Shown here: in pieces, positions 1-7,966 of the stretch | Layout of the letters: each line of letters opens with the position of its first letter | How positions within the stretch are numbered: position 1 is the first letter of the stretch | Origin: Haloferula sp. | GTDB lineage: Bacteria > Verrucomicrobiota > Verrucomicrobiia > Verrucomicrobiales > Akkermansiaceae | DNA length: 58,080 nucleotides | Reading direction: 5' to 3' | Assembly: GCA_007126655.1 (NCBI GenBank) | Contig: SLAV01000288.1 | Coordinates: 1-58,080 of the forward strand | Translations under genes and position numbers: made by a program | The notes under the pieces: model-generated | Told to the model about the DNA's origin: nothing | The model's database searches: none | The model's input: the letters and a program-made list of their open reading frames with translations, nothing else

Positions 1-366
1 CTCGAAGGTGGTGACGACGAGGGGCGTCGCGCCGTGGGCGCGGGGCATGGCGGAGGCGTAATAGGTGGCCTTGCCGGGGATGACCCACTCGGGCGCATGG
101 TTGTAAGCGACGAGGTAGGCTTCCGGGCGGCGGCATGCGGTCATGCCGAGGCCGGCGAGGGCGGTGGAGGCCCCCATGAGCTTGAGGAACGAGCGGCGGG
201 TGGTTTCGGCCTCTTCGGCGTTGGCCATTTCCGCGGCTCCGCGCGGAAACTCGCGATCGAGCCATTCGCGGAATTCGGGGGTGTCTTCAAGCTGGCCGGG
301 GCTGCGCCAGGAAACTGTGTTTTCGTCGGCCGGGACTTCGGGGTGGTGCCAGATGCGCTTGCTCAT
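1..366 (-). CDS. actB: ActB-like TAT-type molybdopterin oxidoreductase subunit, alternative complex III (N-terminus only)
   Basis: The frame is open from an ATG at 366 to the window edge, giving 122 N-terminal residues of a longer protein. It starts MSKRIWHHPEVPADE and has a twin-arginine motif (TTRRSFLKLMG, about residues 55-65) followed by a short hydrophobic stretch and a Cys. This is the normal start of the iron-sulfur/molybdopterin-family subunit ActB of alternative complex III, which oxidises quinol and passes electrons to cytochrome c or directly to an oxidase at the outer face of the membrane. The pentaheme ActA gene lies immediately upstream on the same strand, which supports the call. 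The catalytic and iron-sulfur regions are outside the window, so cofactor content cannot be judged. Confidence 0.85.
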   Translation of the reverse strand, partial: MSKRIWHHPEVPADENTVSWRSPGQLEDTPEFREWLDREFPRGAAEMANAEEAETTRRSFLKLMGASTALAGLGMTACRRPEAYLVAYNHAPEWVIPGKATYYASAMPRAHGATPLVVTTFE

Positions 367-390
367 GGGTGGCAGTCGGGAAAAGAGATT

Positions 391-420
391 GGGAAATTGG
401 GAAATCGGGAAATTGAGGGA
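391..420. repeat. Short tandem 8-mer repeat between actA and actB
   Basis: Three units of gggaaatt/gggaaatc/gggaaatt, followed by a degenerate gaggga, fill much of the 65-base gap between the two act genes. One of several short tandem repeats sitting in gene gaps of this window. Confidence 0.7.
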
Positions 421-431
421 TCCCGCGATCG

Positions 432-1130
432 TCAGTGGTGGCAGGTGGCGCAGCTTTCCTTGGGCTGGACGTCGAATTTCTCAACGAGCCGGAGGCCGAG
501 CTGGCGGGTGGTGGTGATCGAGTCGTCCTGAACGTAGCGGGCGACATCGGCATCGCCGTATTCGAAATTGAAGACCTCTTCGAGCGGGCGGATGTGATCT
601 TCCGGGGCGCGGTGGCATTCGAGGCACCATCCCATGGAGTGGCTTTCGGCCTGGTAAACGACCTCCATTTCGTGGACGTCGCCGTGGCAGCTCTGGCAGG
701 AGATGCCCCGGTTGACGTGGGCGGCGTGGTTGAAATAGACGTAATCCGGTGATTTGTGAATGCGCACCCATTCGATCGGCTTGCCGTCGTATCCGGGGAA
801 GGAAGGGTTCATGGCGCGGTGCAGCGGCTCGAGTTTCGGGCTGTCGCGCTGGACGTGTTCGTGGCAGTTCCAGCAGGTGTTTGCGGTGGGCACGTTCGAA
901 TGGCCGGAGACGTCCACGAACGAGTGGCAGTAGCGGCAGTCGATGCCGAGCTGGCCAACGTGGATGCTATGGGAGAATGGAATGGGTTGTGACGGCTGGT
1001 AGCCAACGACCTGCGCCTTGGGTGTGGCATAGTAGGCGAATGCGGCAACAACGCCGGCTGCGACGGACCCGGCGCAGACGGCGATTTTCAATGGGAGTAG
1101 ATTCGTCCAGCGGGGAAAAAAATTGGCCAT
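432..1130 (-). CDS. actA: Pentaheme cytochrome c, alternative complex III subunit ActA
   Basis: A 232-residue protein with one N-terminal membrane anchor (about residues 13-34) and five CxxCH heme motifs in order: CRYCH, CWNCH, CQSCH, CLECH and CATCH, the last at the extreme C-terminus. This heme count and layout match ActA, the periplasmic electron-transfer subunit of alternative complex III. The ATG at 1130 gives the family's usual start (MANFFPRWTN). A GTG at 1178 in the same frame would add 16 residues but lies inside a dyad-symmetric operator-like site, so it is rejected. No good Shine-Dalgarno sequence is visible. actB follows 65 bases downstream, so the two are probably one transcript controlled from the dyad at 1161-1182. 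Confidence 0.92.
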   Translation of the reverse strand: MANFFPRWTNLLPLKIAVCAGSVAAGVVAAFAYYATPKAQVVGYQPSQPIPFSHSIHVGQLGIDCRYCHSFVDVSGHSNVPTANTCWNCHEHVQRDSPKLEPLHRAMNPSFPGYDGKPIEWVRIHKSPDYVYFNHAAHVNRGISCQSCHGDVHEMEVVYQAESHSMGWCLECHRAPEDHIRPLEEVFNFEYGDADVARYVQDDSITTTRQLGLRLVEKFDVQPKESCATCHH

Positions 1131-1160
1131 GGCAAATGTAATGCGGAGCGGGAGACTGGA

Positions 1161-1182
1161 GCTTGTGAAAAATTTCACAAGC
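1161..1182 (-). promoter_or_regulatory. CRP/FNR-type operator dyad upstream of actA
   Basis: A 22-base perfect dyad with 10-base arms gcttgtgaaa/tttcacaagc and a 2-base centre. It contains TGTGA-N6-TCACA, the textbook binding consensus of the CRP branch of the CRP/FNR family. It lies 31-52 bases before the actA start codon, where a regulator could act on an act operon promoter. The match is read directly from the sequence; which regulator binds is inference. Confidence 0.6.
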
Positions 1183-1334
1183 CAAATTAGCGATTATTAC
1201 CGGTCGGATTTGGTGGTGCGGGGAGATTGCAAATCCGCCCTTGGTTGGCAACAGGAAAATGGCTTGGGAAGGGCTATTTCGATGGGTTTTTATTGATGCG
1301 ACAACGTCTCAATAACCCCGGCCTTTTTGGGTGA

Positions 1335-1649
1335 TCAGGTGTTCCAAGTGAGTCCCTGTTTTTTGCGCCAGGTGCGGTATGCCGCGGCCTGTTCTTTTTT
1401 GGTGAGTTGGAGGCGCGCGGGGTCTTCGGCGATGAAGCGGTCGAAATCGGAATTGGGTGTGGGATCGTTCGCGGGTGGGGATCCGGAAGCGGCTGTGGCA
1501 GTTCGGACTGGTTTCGCGCTGGATTGGGCGAGCTGGCGTGAGATGCGGGAGAGGACGGTCAGGATCCAGAGAAGCAGGAAGAGTGCGACGCAGAGGAGGA
1601 CGATGATGGTGATGGCGTGTGCGCCGGTGATGAGGTGTGTGTCGGTCAT
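1335..1649 (-). CDS. Small single-pass membrane protein of unknown function, coupled to xseA
   Basis: A 104-residue protein with one strong transmembrane helix near the N-terminus (about residues 12-32) and a polar, Pro/Ala/Ser-rich middle ending in a charged helix (about residues 70-100). Its ATG overlaps the xseA stop codon as ATGA, so it is translationally coupled. It is in the position where xseB (exonuclease VII small subunit) is often found, but it is longer, has a membrane segment and lacks the XseB pattern, so it is not called xseB. Function unknown. Confidence 0.7.
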   Translation of the reverse strand: MTDTHLITGAHAITIIVLLCVALFLLLWILTVLSRISRQLAQSSAKPVRTATAASGSPPANDPTPNSDFDRFIAEDPARLQLTKKEQAAAYRTWRKKQGLTWNT

Positions 1650-3046
1650 GATGATTCGGAGTTTGTTTTTTCCGCTTCCGGATCCCGGGAGACGTGGCTG
1701 TGTACGGCTCCGTCGATGAAGCGGGTGACGATTTCAGCGCTGGCGCGGGCGTCGGCGGCGGAGCGGAGAAGGCTGCCCTCGGGGGTGGTGGTGACGGAGA
1801 AGCCACGCTGGAAGGCGGATTCGGGGCCGAGGGTGCGCAGGATGTCGCGCAGCCGGGCTGCTGCGGCCCTGCGTGTATCGAAGCCGGCGGTGGCGGCGCG
1901 TTTGGCGCGTGAGTGGAGGTCGCGCGCGCGCTCGTGGGCGCGGTCGAGGATGCGCTCGGGGTGGAGCATGCGGTGGCGGGCGGAGATTTCGCTGAGGCGT
2001 GCCCGTTGGTCGCGAAGGCGGGTGCGGGTGGCGGCGGCAAGGCGTTGCTGGAGCGTGTCGAGCCGGATGATGGATTGGTCGAGCGGACGGGTGGCGTCGC
2101 GGGCGAGGAGGGTGTTGCGGATGGCGTTGAGTTCGAGGCGGGCGCGGGTGAGGGCGGTATCGGTGTGGCGGCGGGCGCGCTGGTGGAGGCGGGTGATTTT
2201 TTCCTTGAGTTCGCGGGCGTCGGGCACGGCGAGTTCGGCGGCGGCGCTGGGAGTTGGGGCGCGCTGGTCGGCGGCGAAGTCGGCGATGGTGAAATCGATT
2301 TCGTGGCCGACGGCGGAGATGACTGGGATCGGGCACGCGGCGATGGCGCGGGCGACGGTTTCCTCGTTGAAGCACCAAAGGTCTTCGAGCGAGCCACCAC
2401 CGCGGCCGACGATGAGGAGGTCGCACGCGGGGTGGCCGGATGCGGACGGGTCGGAAAATTCGCGGATGGCGCGGGCAATCTCGTGCTCGGCCCCGGCACC
2501 CTGGACGCGGACCGGGAAGAGGACGGGGCGGATCCAGGGGGCGCGGCGGGCGAGGACGTTGAGGATGTCCTGGATGGCGGCTCCGGTGGGCGAGGTGACG
2601 AGGCCGATGGTGGTGGGAAAACGGGGCAGCGGTATTTTCCGGGCGGGATCGAAGAGGCCTTCGGCATCGAGTTTGCGCTTGAGTGCCTCGAAGCGGGCCT
2701 GGAGGTCGCCACGGCCGGCGGGTTCGGCTTTTTTGACGATGATCTGGAGCTGGCCGCGGGCCTCGTAAACGGAGGTTTCGGCGAAGACGCGGACGAGGGC
2801 GCCGTCTTCGAGGGATTCGGCTCCCGGTCGCCGCCTGGCACCGAACATGGCGCACTGGATTTGGGCGCTGCCATCCTTGAGCGAGAAATACCAGTGGCCG
2901 CTGGCCTGCTTGCGGAGGTTGGAGACCTCACCCTCGACCCAGACCTCGCCGACGTTGATTTCGAGCGCGTTGCGGATTCGTCGCAGGAGCCGGGTGACGG
3001 AGATGGCGCGAGATTCGGGATTCCGGGTTTGCGCGCCGCCGTTCAT
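1646..3046 (-). CDS. xseA: Exodeoxyribonuclease VII large subunit
   Basis: A 466-residue protein with the complete XseA layout: an N-terminal OB-fold (about residues 15-110, with EVWVEGEVSN and GHWYFSLKDG), then the catalytic domain with the conserved stretch GRGGGSLEDLWCFNEE, AVGHEIDFTIADFAADQRAPTP split around it, and a long helical C-terminus. Exonuclease VII degrades single-stranded DNA from both ends and acts in repair. The ATG at 3046 is preferred over an in-frame TTG at 3082 because it puts the OB-fold at the usual distance from the N-terminus. No xseB is recognisable next to it. Confidence 0.95.
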   Translation of the reverse strand: MNGGAQTRNPESRAISVTRLLRRIRNALEINVGEVWVEGEVSNLRKQASGHWYFSLKDGSAQIQCAMFGARRRPGAESLEDGALVRVFAETSVYEARGQLQIIVKKAEPAGRGDLQARFEALKRKLDAEGLFDPARKIPLPRFPTTIGLVTSPTGAAIQDILNVLARRAPWIRPVLFPVRVQGAGAEHEIARAIREFSDPSASGHPACDLLIVGRGGGSLEDLWCFNEETVARAIAACPIPVISAVGHEIDFTIADFAADQRAPTPSAAAELAVPDARELKEKITRLHQRARRHTDTALTRARLELNAIRNTLLARDATRPLDQSIIRLDTLQQRLAAATRTRLRDQRARLSEISARHRMLHPERILDRAHERARDLHSRAKRAATAGFDTRRAAAARLRDILRTLGPESAFQRGFSVTTTPEGSLLRSAADARASAEIVTRFIDGAVHSHVSRDPEAEKTNSESS

Positions 3047-3190
3047 GGGAATGACTTTGCGGCAGGTTGGCGGGCGGATCAATGCGGAAGCCGGGGGCAG
3101 GCGGGTAATGGCCGTTCGCCCTGGGTCCGTCGGGCGTTGGTATTGAAAGAATTGATGCGATTATGGCGTCACATTCCGGTGTCAATCATC

Positions 3191-4312
3191 ATGAAATCGG
3201 CCCTTTATGTAGTCACCGCCCTTGTTTTGCCGCTGCTGGTTCCTGCGGGCGCGGATGCGGCTGATGTGACGGATTTATACCGGATCCGCGGTGCCGACAC
3301 CCCGGTCGGGGAATTGATTGAGGACGGATCGATCGTGGTGGGGCAGCGGATGGGGAGCGGCCCGGTGCCGGGTGCGCGGGTGGTGGTGAACCACAGGCGG
3401 CTCGAGGAGCTGACGGGGCGGCTGCCGGACATGGACCGGTCGCGGATCCGCGGAATCCAGCATTTTTCGGGGCACGGGAACCGGAGGAACATGGACATCT
3501 GGGGGCGCTGGTATCAGGAGGACGGCAACACGCAGGTTTTCCGGGTGCACGAGGGTGACTGGCAGTTTCGCGACCCCGATCCCGACGATGCGCGGCCGGG
3601 GCGCATCGAGGCATACACGAATTCGACGGCGATCGAGGAAGGGACGTGGCTGGAGTGGGAGGGGACGATCACGATCATCGAGCCGCACGCCGGGGTGATG
3701 TTCCAGTTGTTCCATGAAGGGCCGCAGTTGTGGTCGTTTCATCTCTTGATGGGTAGCAACGGGGATATCAATTTCCACCGTCGGAGGGACGAGCCGGGCA
3801 AGGAACGGCGGATCCTGGTGGCCGAGAACCGGGTGGGCAGGCCGATCCGGTTGAAGGTCCGCAGCAACGCGCGGGATTACGAGATTTACAAGAAAGAGCC
3901 GATGTCGGACGGAGCATGGGAGTTTGTGACGGATGGTTCCTACCAGCGCGGCAGGGACAACAAGGTGCAGTTCCGCTGGGGTTGGTATATGGGGCAGCGA
4001 CCGCGCGGCGGGCGGGTGCGGAATGACGCGATGTATTTTGTTTCCGGAACGACGGTCCGGACGTCTTCGGAGGGACCGCGGAGGGATCGGGCGGTGGCGG
4101 ACGAAGATGAGGGTGTGCAACCGGTGATGCGGACCTGGACGGATGTGGACGGTCGCGAGATCCGCGCGAGACTCAGGGGGCTGGATGACGAAACCGCGGA
4201 AATCATCCGGGAAGACGGGCGGGTGTTCCGGGTGCCCTTCGACAGGTTGTCGGATATGGATCTGGATTATCTGAAGCGTTACGAGGATGACGATGATCTG
4301 ATTGATTTTTGA
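3191..4312 (+). CDS. Secreted protein with C-terminal SHD1 domain
   Basis: A 373-residue exported protein. Residues 1-23 form a signal peptide ending in AGADA. The middle (about 80-290) is rich in Trp and beta-type segments and may be a jelly-roll/polysaccharide-lyase-like fold; that is a guess. The C-terminus (about 320-370) matches the SHD1 pattern (RTWTDVDGREIRARL, then VFRVPFDRLSDMD), common in exported proteins of Planctomycetota and Verrucomicrobiota. The upstream in-frame extension was rejected because it runs antisense through xseA; the ATG at 3191 starts directly at the signal peptide. It ends in an acidic tail (YEDDDDLIDF). It is divergent from xseA and separate from the ExbB cluster. 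Confidence 0.75.
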   Translation: MKSALYVVTALVLPLLVPAGADAADVTDLYRIRGADTPVGELIEDGSIVVGQRMGSGPVPGARVVVNHRRLEELTGRLPDMDRSRIRGIQHFSGHGNRRNMDIWGRWYQEDGNTQVFRVHEGDWQFRDPDPDDARPGRIEAYTNSTAIEEGTWLEWEGTITIIEPHAGVMFQLFHEGPQLWSFHLLMGSNGDINFHRRRDEPGKERRILVAENRVGRPIRLKVRSNARDYEIYKKEPMSDGAWEFVTDGSYQRGRDNKVQFRWGWYMGQRPRGGRVRNDAMYFVSGTTVRTSSEGPRRDRAVADEDEGVQPVMRTWTDVDGREIRARLRGLDDETAEIIREDGRVFRVPFDRLSDMDLDYLKRYEDDDDLIDF

Positions 4313-4414
4313 TACGCTGCCCCAACACGAAACGGTGCGGCGGCCGGGGTTGTGCGGGATATTGAGGCTGGCCAGGGGAGCGGGTGGGCGGATAGGGTCG
4401 CGGGCGTGACGTGG

Positions 4415-5110
4415 ATGGCATTGCTTGAGCCTGCGGGCCTTGTTGAACGGGGCGGCCCCCTGGTGTGGGTGCTGCTGGGAATTGGCTTCGTCGGCACCGT
4501 GGCGGTGGTGGAGCGGATGTTTTTCTTCCATCGCGCCAGGATCAACGTGGGCGACCTGCTGGTGGGCCTGGCGCACCATATCCGGCGGCGTTCGTTCGCG
4601 GAGGCGTTGCACCAGGCGGCCCGCGCGCCGGGGCCTGTGGGACGGGTGGCGCATGCGGCGCTGTTGCGATATTATCTGGGGCGCGGCGAGTTGCGGGATG
4701 TAACGCGGGAGGCGGCGCAACTCGAGGTGCCGCATATCGAGAAAAACCTGCGCGTGATTCTGGGATGCGCGCTGCTGGCTCCGCTGGTGGGGATGTTGGG
4801 CACGCTTTTGGGCATGCTTGAGACCTTTCAGCGCGTGAGCGAGCAGGCGGGATTCACCGGCCCGGCGGAGCTTTCGGGCGGCGTTTTCACCGCATTGATC
4901 ACTTCGGTGATCGGACTGACGGTGGCGACGCCACTGTATTTGTTTTATCTTTATTTCCTGGGTCGGGTGAAGCGGCTGATCCACCGCATCGAGCGGGTGG
5001 GCATCGAGATGGTGCATTTGATCGCGGACACGCGGGAAGAGGAGGAATACGCGCCGTTCCGGGATGAGACGAACGCGGGCCGGAAGCCCGCGAAAAAGCG
5101 GAAGACATGA
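4415..5110 (+). CDS. exbB: MotA/TolQ/ExbB-family proton channel protein
   Basis: A protein of about 231 residues with the ExbB/TolQ membrane layout: one helix near the N-terminus (LVWVLLGIGFVGTVAVVERM), a cytoplasmic loop, and two closely spaced helices carrying the family signature (LLAPLVGMLGTLLGMLETF and ALITSVIGLTVATPLYLFY). With ExbD it forms a proton channel in the inner membrane that energises outer-membrane transport. The start is uncertain: the ATG at 4415 gives a normal N-terminus, but in-frame GTG codons at 4352 and 4406 are possible and no site has a clear Shine-Dalgarno sequence. It overlaps exbD by ATGA. Confidence 0.9.
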   Translation: MALLEPAGLVERGGPLVWVLLGIGFVGTVAVVERMFFFHRARINVGDLLVGLAHHIRRRSFAEALHQAARAPGPVGRVAHAALLRYYLGRGELRDVTREAAQLEVPHIEKNLRVILGCALLAPLVGMLGTLLGMLETFQRVSEQAGFTGPAELSGGVFTALITSVIGLTVATPLYLFYLYFLGRVKRLIHRIERVGIEMVHLIADTREEEEYAPFRDETNAGRKPAKKRKT

Positions 5111-5565
5111 AGCTGGATAGCCATCTGCCCGAGCGTCCCGGCCTGCTTCACGCGATGCCGGTATTGGACATTTTCGCCCTGTTGCTTTTGTTTTTCCTGA
5201 TGGGGCCGTCATTCGTGCTGCAGTCGGGCGTGCGGGTGGAAGCGCCGCCGTCGCGTTTCCAACTGGAACGCTTCGAGGATGCGCTGGTGGTGACACTGGC
5301 GGCCGGCGCGGTGGATTCTCCGCCGACAATTTATCTCGGGAGGGAGCAGGTGACGCGGGACAGCTTGGTGGCGCGGCTGGAGGTTTTGCGTGAAGAGGGG
5401 CTCACGACCCGGGCGATGGTGCTTTTGAAGTCGGACGAGAGGACTCCGGTGAGGGTGGAGAGGGAGATCGCGGAGGTGATCCTTGAGACGGGCTTCCGGC
5501 TGGCGCTGGTGGGCAGCCGCCCGGACGGAGCCGGGATGCCGCCACAACCGCTTGAGGAGGAATGA
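5107..5565 (+). CDS. exbD: ExbD/TolR-family biopolymer transport protein
   Basis: A 152-residue protein with the ExbD plan: a short cytoplasmic N-terminus, one transmembrane helix (about residues 19-38) with an Asp at its start (MPVLDIFALLLLFF) where the family has its proton-relay aspartate, and a periplasmic domain with the usual strand-helix pattern. The gene overlaps both neighbours by four bases (ATGA), so translation of the ExbB, ExbD and TonB-like proteins is coupled. Confidence 0.9.
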   Translation: MKLDSHLPERPGLLHAMPVLDIFALLLLFFLMGPSFVLQSGVRVEAPPSRFQLERFEDALVVTLAAGAVDSPPTIYLGREQVTRDSLVARLEVLREEGLTTRAMVLLKSDERTPVRVEREIAEVILETGFRLALVGSRPDGAGMPPQPLEEE

Positions 5566-6356
5566 TGCCGAAGAAACGCACGGAATTCCATGGTGAAGCG
5601 GGGACCGGGCCGCTGTTGTTCGACTGGAGGGATCGGCGGACTCCGTTGACGGGGATGTTACGCGCGCTGGCCGTGGCGACGGTGGTTTTCGTGCTGCCAT
5701 GGATGGCGTTGCGGCTGCAAGTGGCCGCACCGCCGGTGGATGAGTCGCGCCGGGCCTCGATGATGTTGCTGGCGCCGGGTAACGATCCTTTGCAGTGGTC
5801 GGAGCTGGCTCGCGAGCGTGGCCCCGCGCCATCCCGGTTCGATCCGGCGGAGTGGAGCGCCTCGCGTGAAATGATGGATACGATACTGGCACGTGCGGCC
5901 GCGCGCGCGATTCCGGCGCATGAAACTGAATTCGAGGATTTTCCGGATGAGCCGCCGCCTGCCGGAGTGTCGATGGTGATGAAGGGATCGCGGCATCTGC
6001 CGCCGGTCGCGGCTCCGGTGTTCAAGGCGGTTGAGCCGACGGAGGTGCGCTCGCGACCCGTTCTTCATCCACTTTCCGGCAACGCGGAGCGACCGCCGGA
6101 GCGAAGCCCGGAGTTCCATGGAGAGGTGACCCCGGAGATGGCGTCGCATCCGTGGAGGTTCCTGCTGCAGGTGGGGGCCGACGGCGAGGTGAGGCATGCG
6201 GTGGCGCTGACTGGCCACAACACGCCGGGCCGCTCGGAGTTGACAGACTGGCTGCGGGCCCATCGGTTTGCTGCGTATGATGGTGACGGCGGCCGTTGGG
6301 TCGCCATGGCGGTGACCTTTCACAATCAACCGACCCATGGAACTGACGGTCCCTGA
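5562..6356 (+). CDS. TonB-like inner-membrane protein, third component of the ExbBD cluster
   Basis: A 264-residue protein with one transmembrane helix (about residues 32-52), a long polar and proline-containing region, and a compact C-terminal domain (about 195-260, PWRFLLQVGADGEV then ELTDWLRAHRF). The size, single anchor and position after exbD resemble a TonB or TolA partner, but no recognisable TonB C-terminal motif is present, so the assignment rests on gene order and topology. It overlaps exbD by four bases and the next gene by 20. Confidence 0.6.
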   Translation: MMPKKRTEFHGEAGTGPLLFDWRDRRTPLTGMLRALAVATVVFVLPWMALRLQVAAPPVDESRRASMMLLAPGNDPLQWSELARERGPAPSRFDPAEWSASREMMDTILARAAARAIPAHETEFEDFPDEPPPAGVSMVMKGSRHLPPVAAPVFKAVEPTEVRSRPVLHPLSGNAERPPERSPEFHGEVTPEMASHPWRFLLQVGADGEVRHAVALTGHNTPGRSELTDWLRAHRFAAYDGDGGRWVAMAVTFHNQPTHGTDGP

Positions 6357-6570
6357 TTTCGTGCTGGCGGTGTTGTTGTGCAGCGGGTGCGCGGTGCTGG
6401 CAATGGCATCGGTATCGAGATGGCTGCATGCGCGCGAGGAGGCGCGGGCGGCGGGTGACCGGTTGGTGTGCCGGCTGTGTCTGCATGCATTTGTTGATGA
6501 AGGCCGCCTGCCGCGCGGGCGGGTGATCGACTGCCCGGTCTGCGGAACGGCGAACGAGAAGGGCGGATGA
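6337..6570 (+). CDS. Small membrane protein with a zinc-ribbon-like C-terminus
   Basis: A 77-residue protein with one transmembrane helix (about residues 7-28) and two CxxC pairs (CRLC and CPVC) about 23 residues apart, the spacing of a zinc ribbon. It overlaps the 3' end of the TonB-like gene by 20 bases, so it is the last gene of that operon. Function unknown; the metal site is inferred from the cysteines. Confidence 0.65.
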   Translation: MELTVPDFVLAVLLCSGCAVLAMASVSRWLHAREEARAAGDRLVCRLCLHAFVDEGRLPRGRVIDCPVCGTANEKGG

Positions 6571-6601
6571 GGCGATTCCCGGCCCTGGCCGAACGCGATA
6601 C

Positions 6602-6634
6602 GAAAAAACCGCCGGGTGCGGACACCGGGCGGTC
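6602..6634 (-). terminator. Rho-independent terminator after rpsD
   Basis: On the minus strand a GC-rich stem (ACCGCC...GGCGGT, with one internal C-C mismatch and GG/CC above it) is followed directly by six T. It lies 42 bases past the rpsD stop codon and closes the ribosomal gene cluster. Confidence 0.75.
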
Positions 6635-6675
6635 TGGCGGAAACGAGTGGCTCTCGCTGAGAGCGCGGGCGCCGC

Positions 6676-7287
6676 TCAGCGTGAGTAGAGCTCGACAATG
6701 AGCTGCTCGTTGACGATGGGGTCGATGTCGCCGCGTTCCGGTATGCGGGTGACGGTGGCCTGCATCGAGTCGCGGTCCACATCGATCCAATCGACGCGGG
6801 GCATGGCCTGGGTGAGATCGAGCATGCGGGCGACGAGTTGCTTGGACGAGGGTTTGTCGAGGATCTTGATGACGTCGCCGGGTTTGGTTTGGAAGCTCGG
6901 GATGTCCACCTTGCGGCCGTTGACGGCGACGTGGCCGTGATTGACGAGCTGGCGGGCGGCCTGGCGGCTGTTGCCGAAGCCTGCGCGGTAGCAGACGTTG
7001 TCGAGGCGGGTCTCGAGGAGCTGGAGCATCGTTTCGCCGGTGACGCCACGGCGCCGGGCGGCCTCCTGGTAGTAGGCTCGGAATTGTTTTTCGAGGATGC
7101 CGTATTGGAAGCGGAGTTTTTGTTTCTCGCCGAGGGCGACCGCATATTCGGACTTTTTCTTGCGGCCGGCGCGGACGCCGTGCTGGCCGGGCGGGAAATT
7201 GCGACGCTCGAACGCCTTGGATGAGCCGAAGAGCGAGACGCCGAAGCGGCGGCTGAGCTTGGTGCGGGGACCGGTGTAACGTGCCAT
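6676..7287 (-). CDS. rpsD: 30S ribosomal protein S4
   Basis: A 203-residue S4 starting MARYTGPRTKLSRRFG, with the conserved RRNFPPGQHG segment, the S4 RNA-binding domain (about residues 92-155, ETRLDNVCYRAGF and GHVAVNGRKVD) and the usual C-terminus NEQLIVELYSR. S4 is a primary 16S rRNA binder and begins 30S assembly. The N-terminal zinc-binding cysteines of some S4 proteins are absent (a C-minus paralogue). The ATG at 7287 is fixed by homology. Third gene of the rpsM-rpsK-rpsD unit; no rpoA follows. Confidence 0.98.
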   Translation of the reverse strand: MARYTGPRTKLSRRFGVSLFGSSKAFERRNFPPGQHGVRAGRKKKSEYAVALGEKQKLRFQYGILEKQFRAYYQEAARRRGVTGETMLQLLETRLDNVCYRAGFGNSRQAARQLVNHGHVAVNGRKVDIPSFQTKPGDVIKILDKPSSKQLVARMLDLTQAMPRVDWIDVDRDSMQATVTRIPERGDIDPIVNEQLIVELYSR

Positions 7288-7324
7288 GATCGGTTTCTTA
7301 TGTGGAGTTGGGAAGATGGGAAAA

Positions 7325-7945
7325 TCAGACGCGGCGGGCCTTCTTCGGGCGGCAACCGTTGTGTGGGATGGGCGTGACATCGTTGATGGAGAGGATGTCG
7401 AGACCGAGGCCCTGGACGGCGCGGACGGCGGCTTCGCGACCGGAGCCGGGGCCCTTGACGCGCACGTCCACTTCCTTGAGACCGTGTCCCATGGCCTGGC
7501 GGCACGCGTCCTGGGAGACAACCTGTGAGGCGTATGCGGTGCTTTTGCGGGAACCCTTGAAGCCCATCTTGCCGGCGCTCGACCAGCCGATGGCATTGCC
7601 GTTGACGTCGGTGATGCTGACGAGCGTGTTGTTGAAGGTGGCGGTGACGTGGACGATGCCGCGCGTCACATGCTTCGAGCCCTTGGCCTTGTGGATCTTG
7701 ATTTCAGGCTCGCCACCGCCGATTTCGGCGAAGATGTCTTTTTTGGCCTCCTTTTTCGGGGCCTCGGCACCGGGTTCGGCGGCTGCTTCCGCCGGTTTTG
7801 CGTCGCCGGTTGCAGCGGGTGTTTCCGCCGGTTTGGCTTCGGGGGTTGCGGCGGGTGCGTCGGGTGCGGATTCGGCAGTTCCGGTTGCGGGAGTCGCGGC
7901 TTCGGGATCTGCCGCGTGGGTGTCTTGCTTGGCTTCGTCGGACAT
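7325..7945 (-). CDS. rpsK: 30S ribosomal protein S11 with a long N-terminal extension
   Basis: A 206-residue protein. Residues from about 80 onward are a normal S11 ([40 protein letters not shown], ending [16 protein letters not shown]). The first 75 or so residues are an Ala/Pro/Glu/Lys-rich, low-complexity tail not present in most bacteria, where S11 is about 129 residues. No other start codon lies closer to the S11 core in this frame, so the extension appears genuine. S11 sits on the platform of the small subunit near the mRNA exit. Confidence 0.97.
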   Translation of the reverse strand: MSDEAKQDTHAADPEAATPATGTAESAPDAPAATPEAKPAETPAATGDAKPAEAAAEPGAEAPKKEAKKDIFAEIGGGEPEIKIHKAKGSKHVTRGIVHVTATFNNTLVSITDVNGNAIGWSSAGKMGFKGSRKSTAYASQVVSQDACRQAMGHGLKEVDVRVKGPGSGREAAVRAVQGLGLDILSINDVTPIPHNGCRPKKARRV

Positions 7946-7966
7946 GGATGGGAATGAGTGAGAGGG

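Noticed and set aside
1335-1649. xseB
   Set aside because: The product has a membrane helix and lacks the exonuclease VII small-subunit pattern.
1913-3190. Long plus-strand open frame running into the SHD1 protein
   Set aside because: It lies antisense to xseA, whose domains are intact, and has no protein similarity; the signal peptide at 3191 marks the real start.
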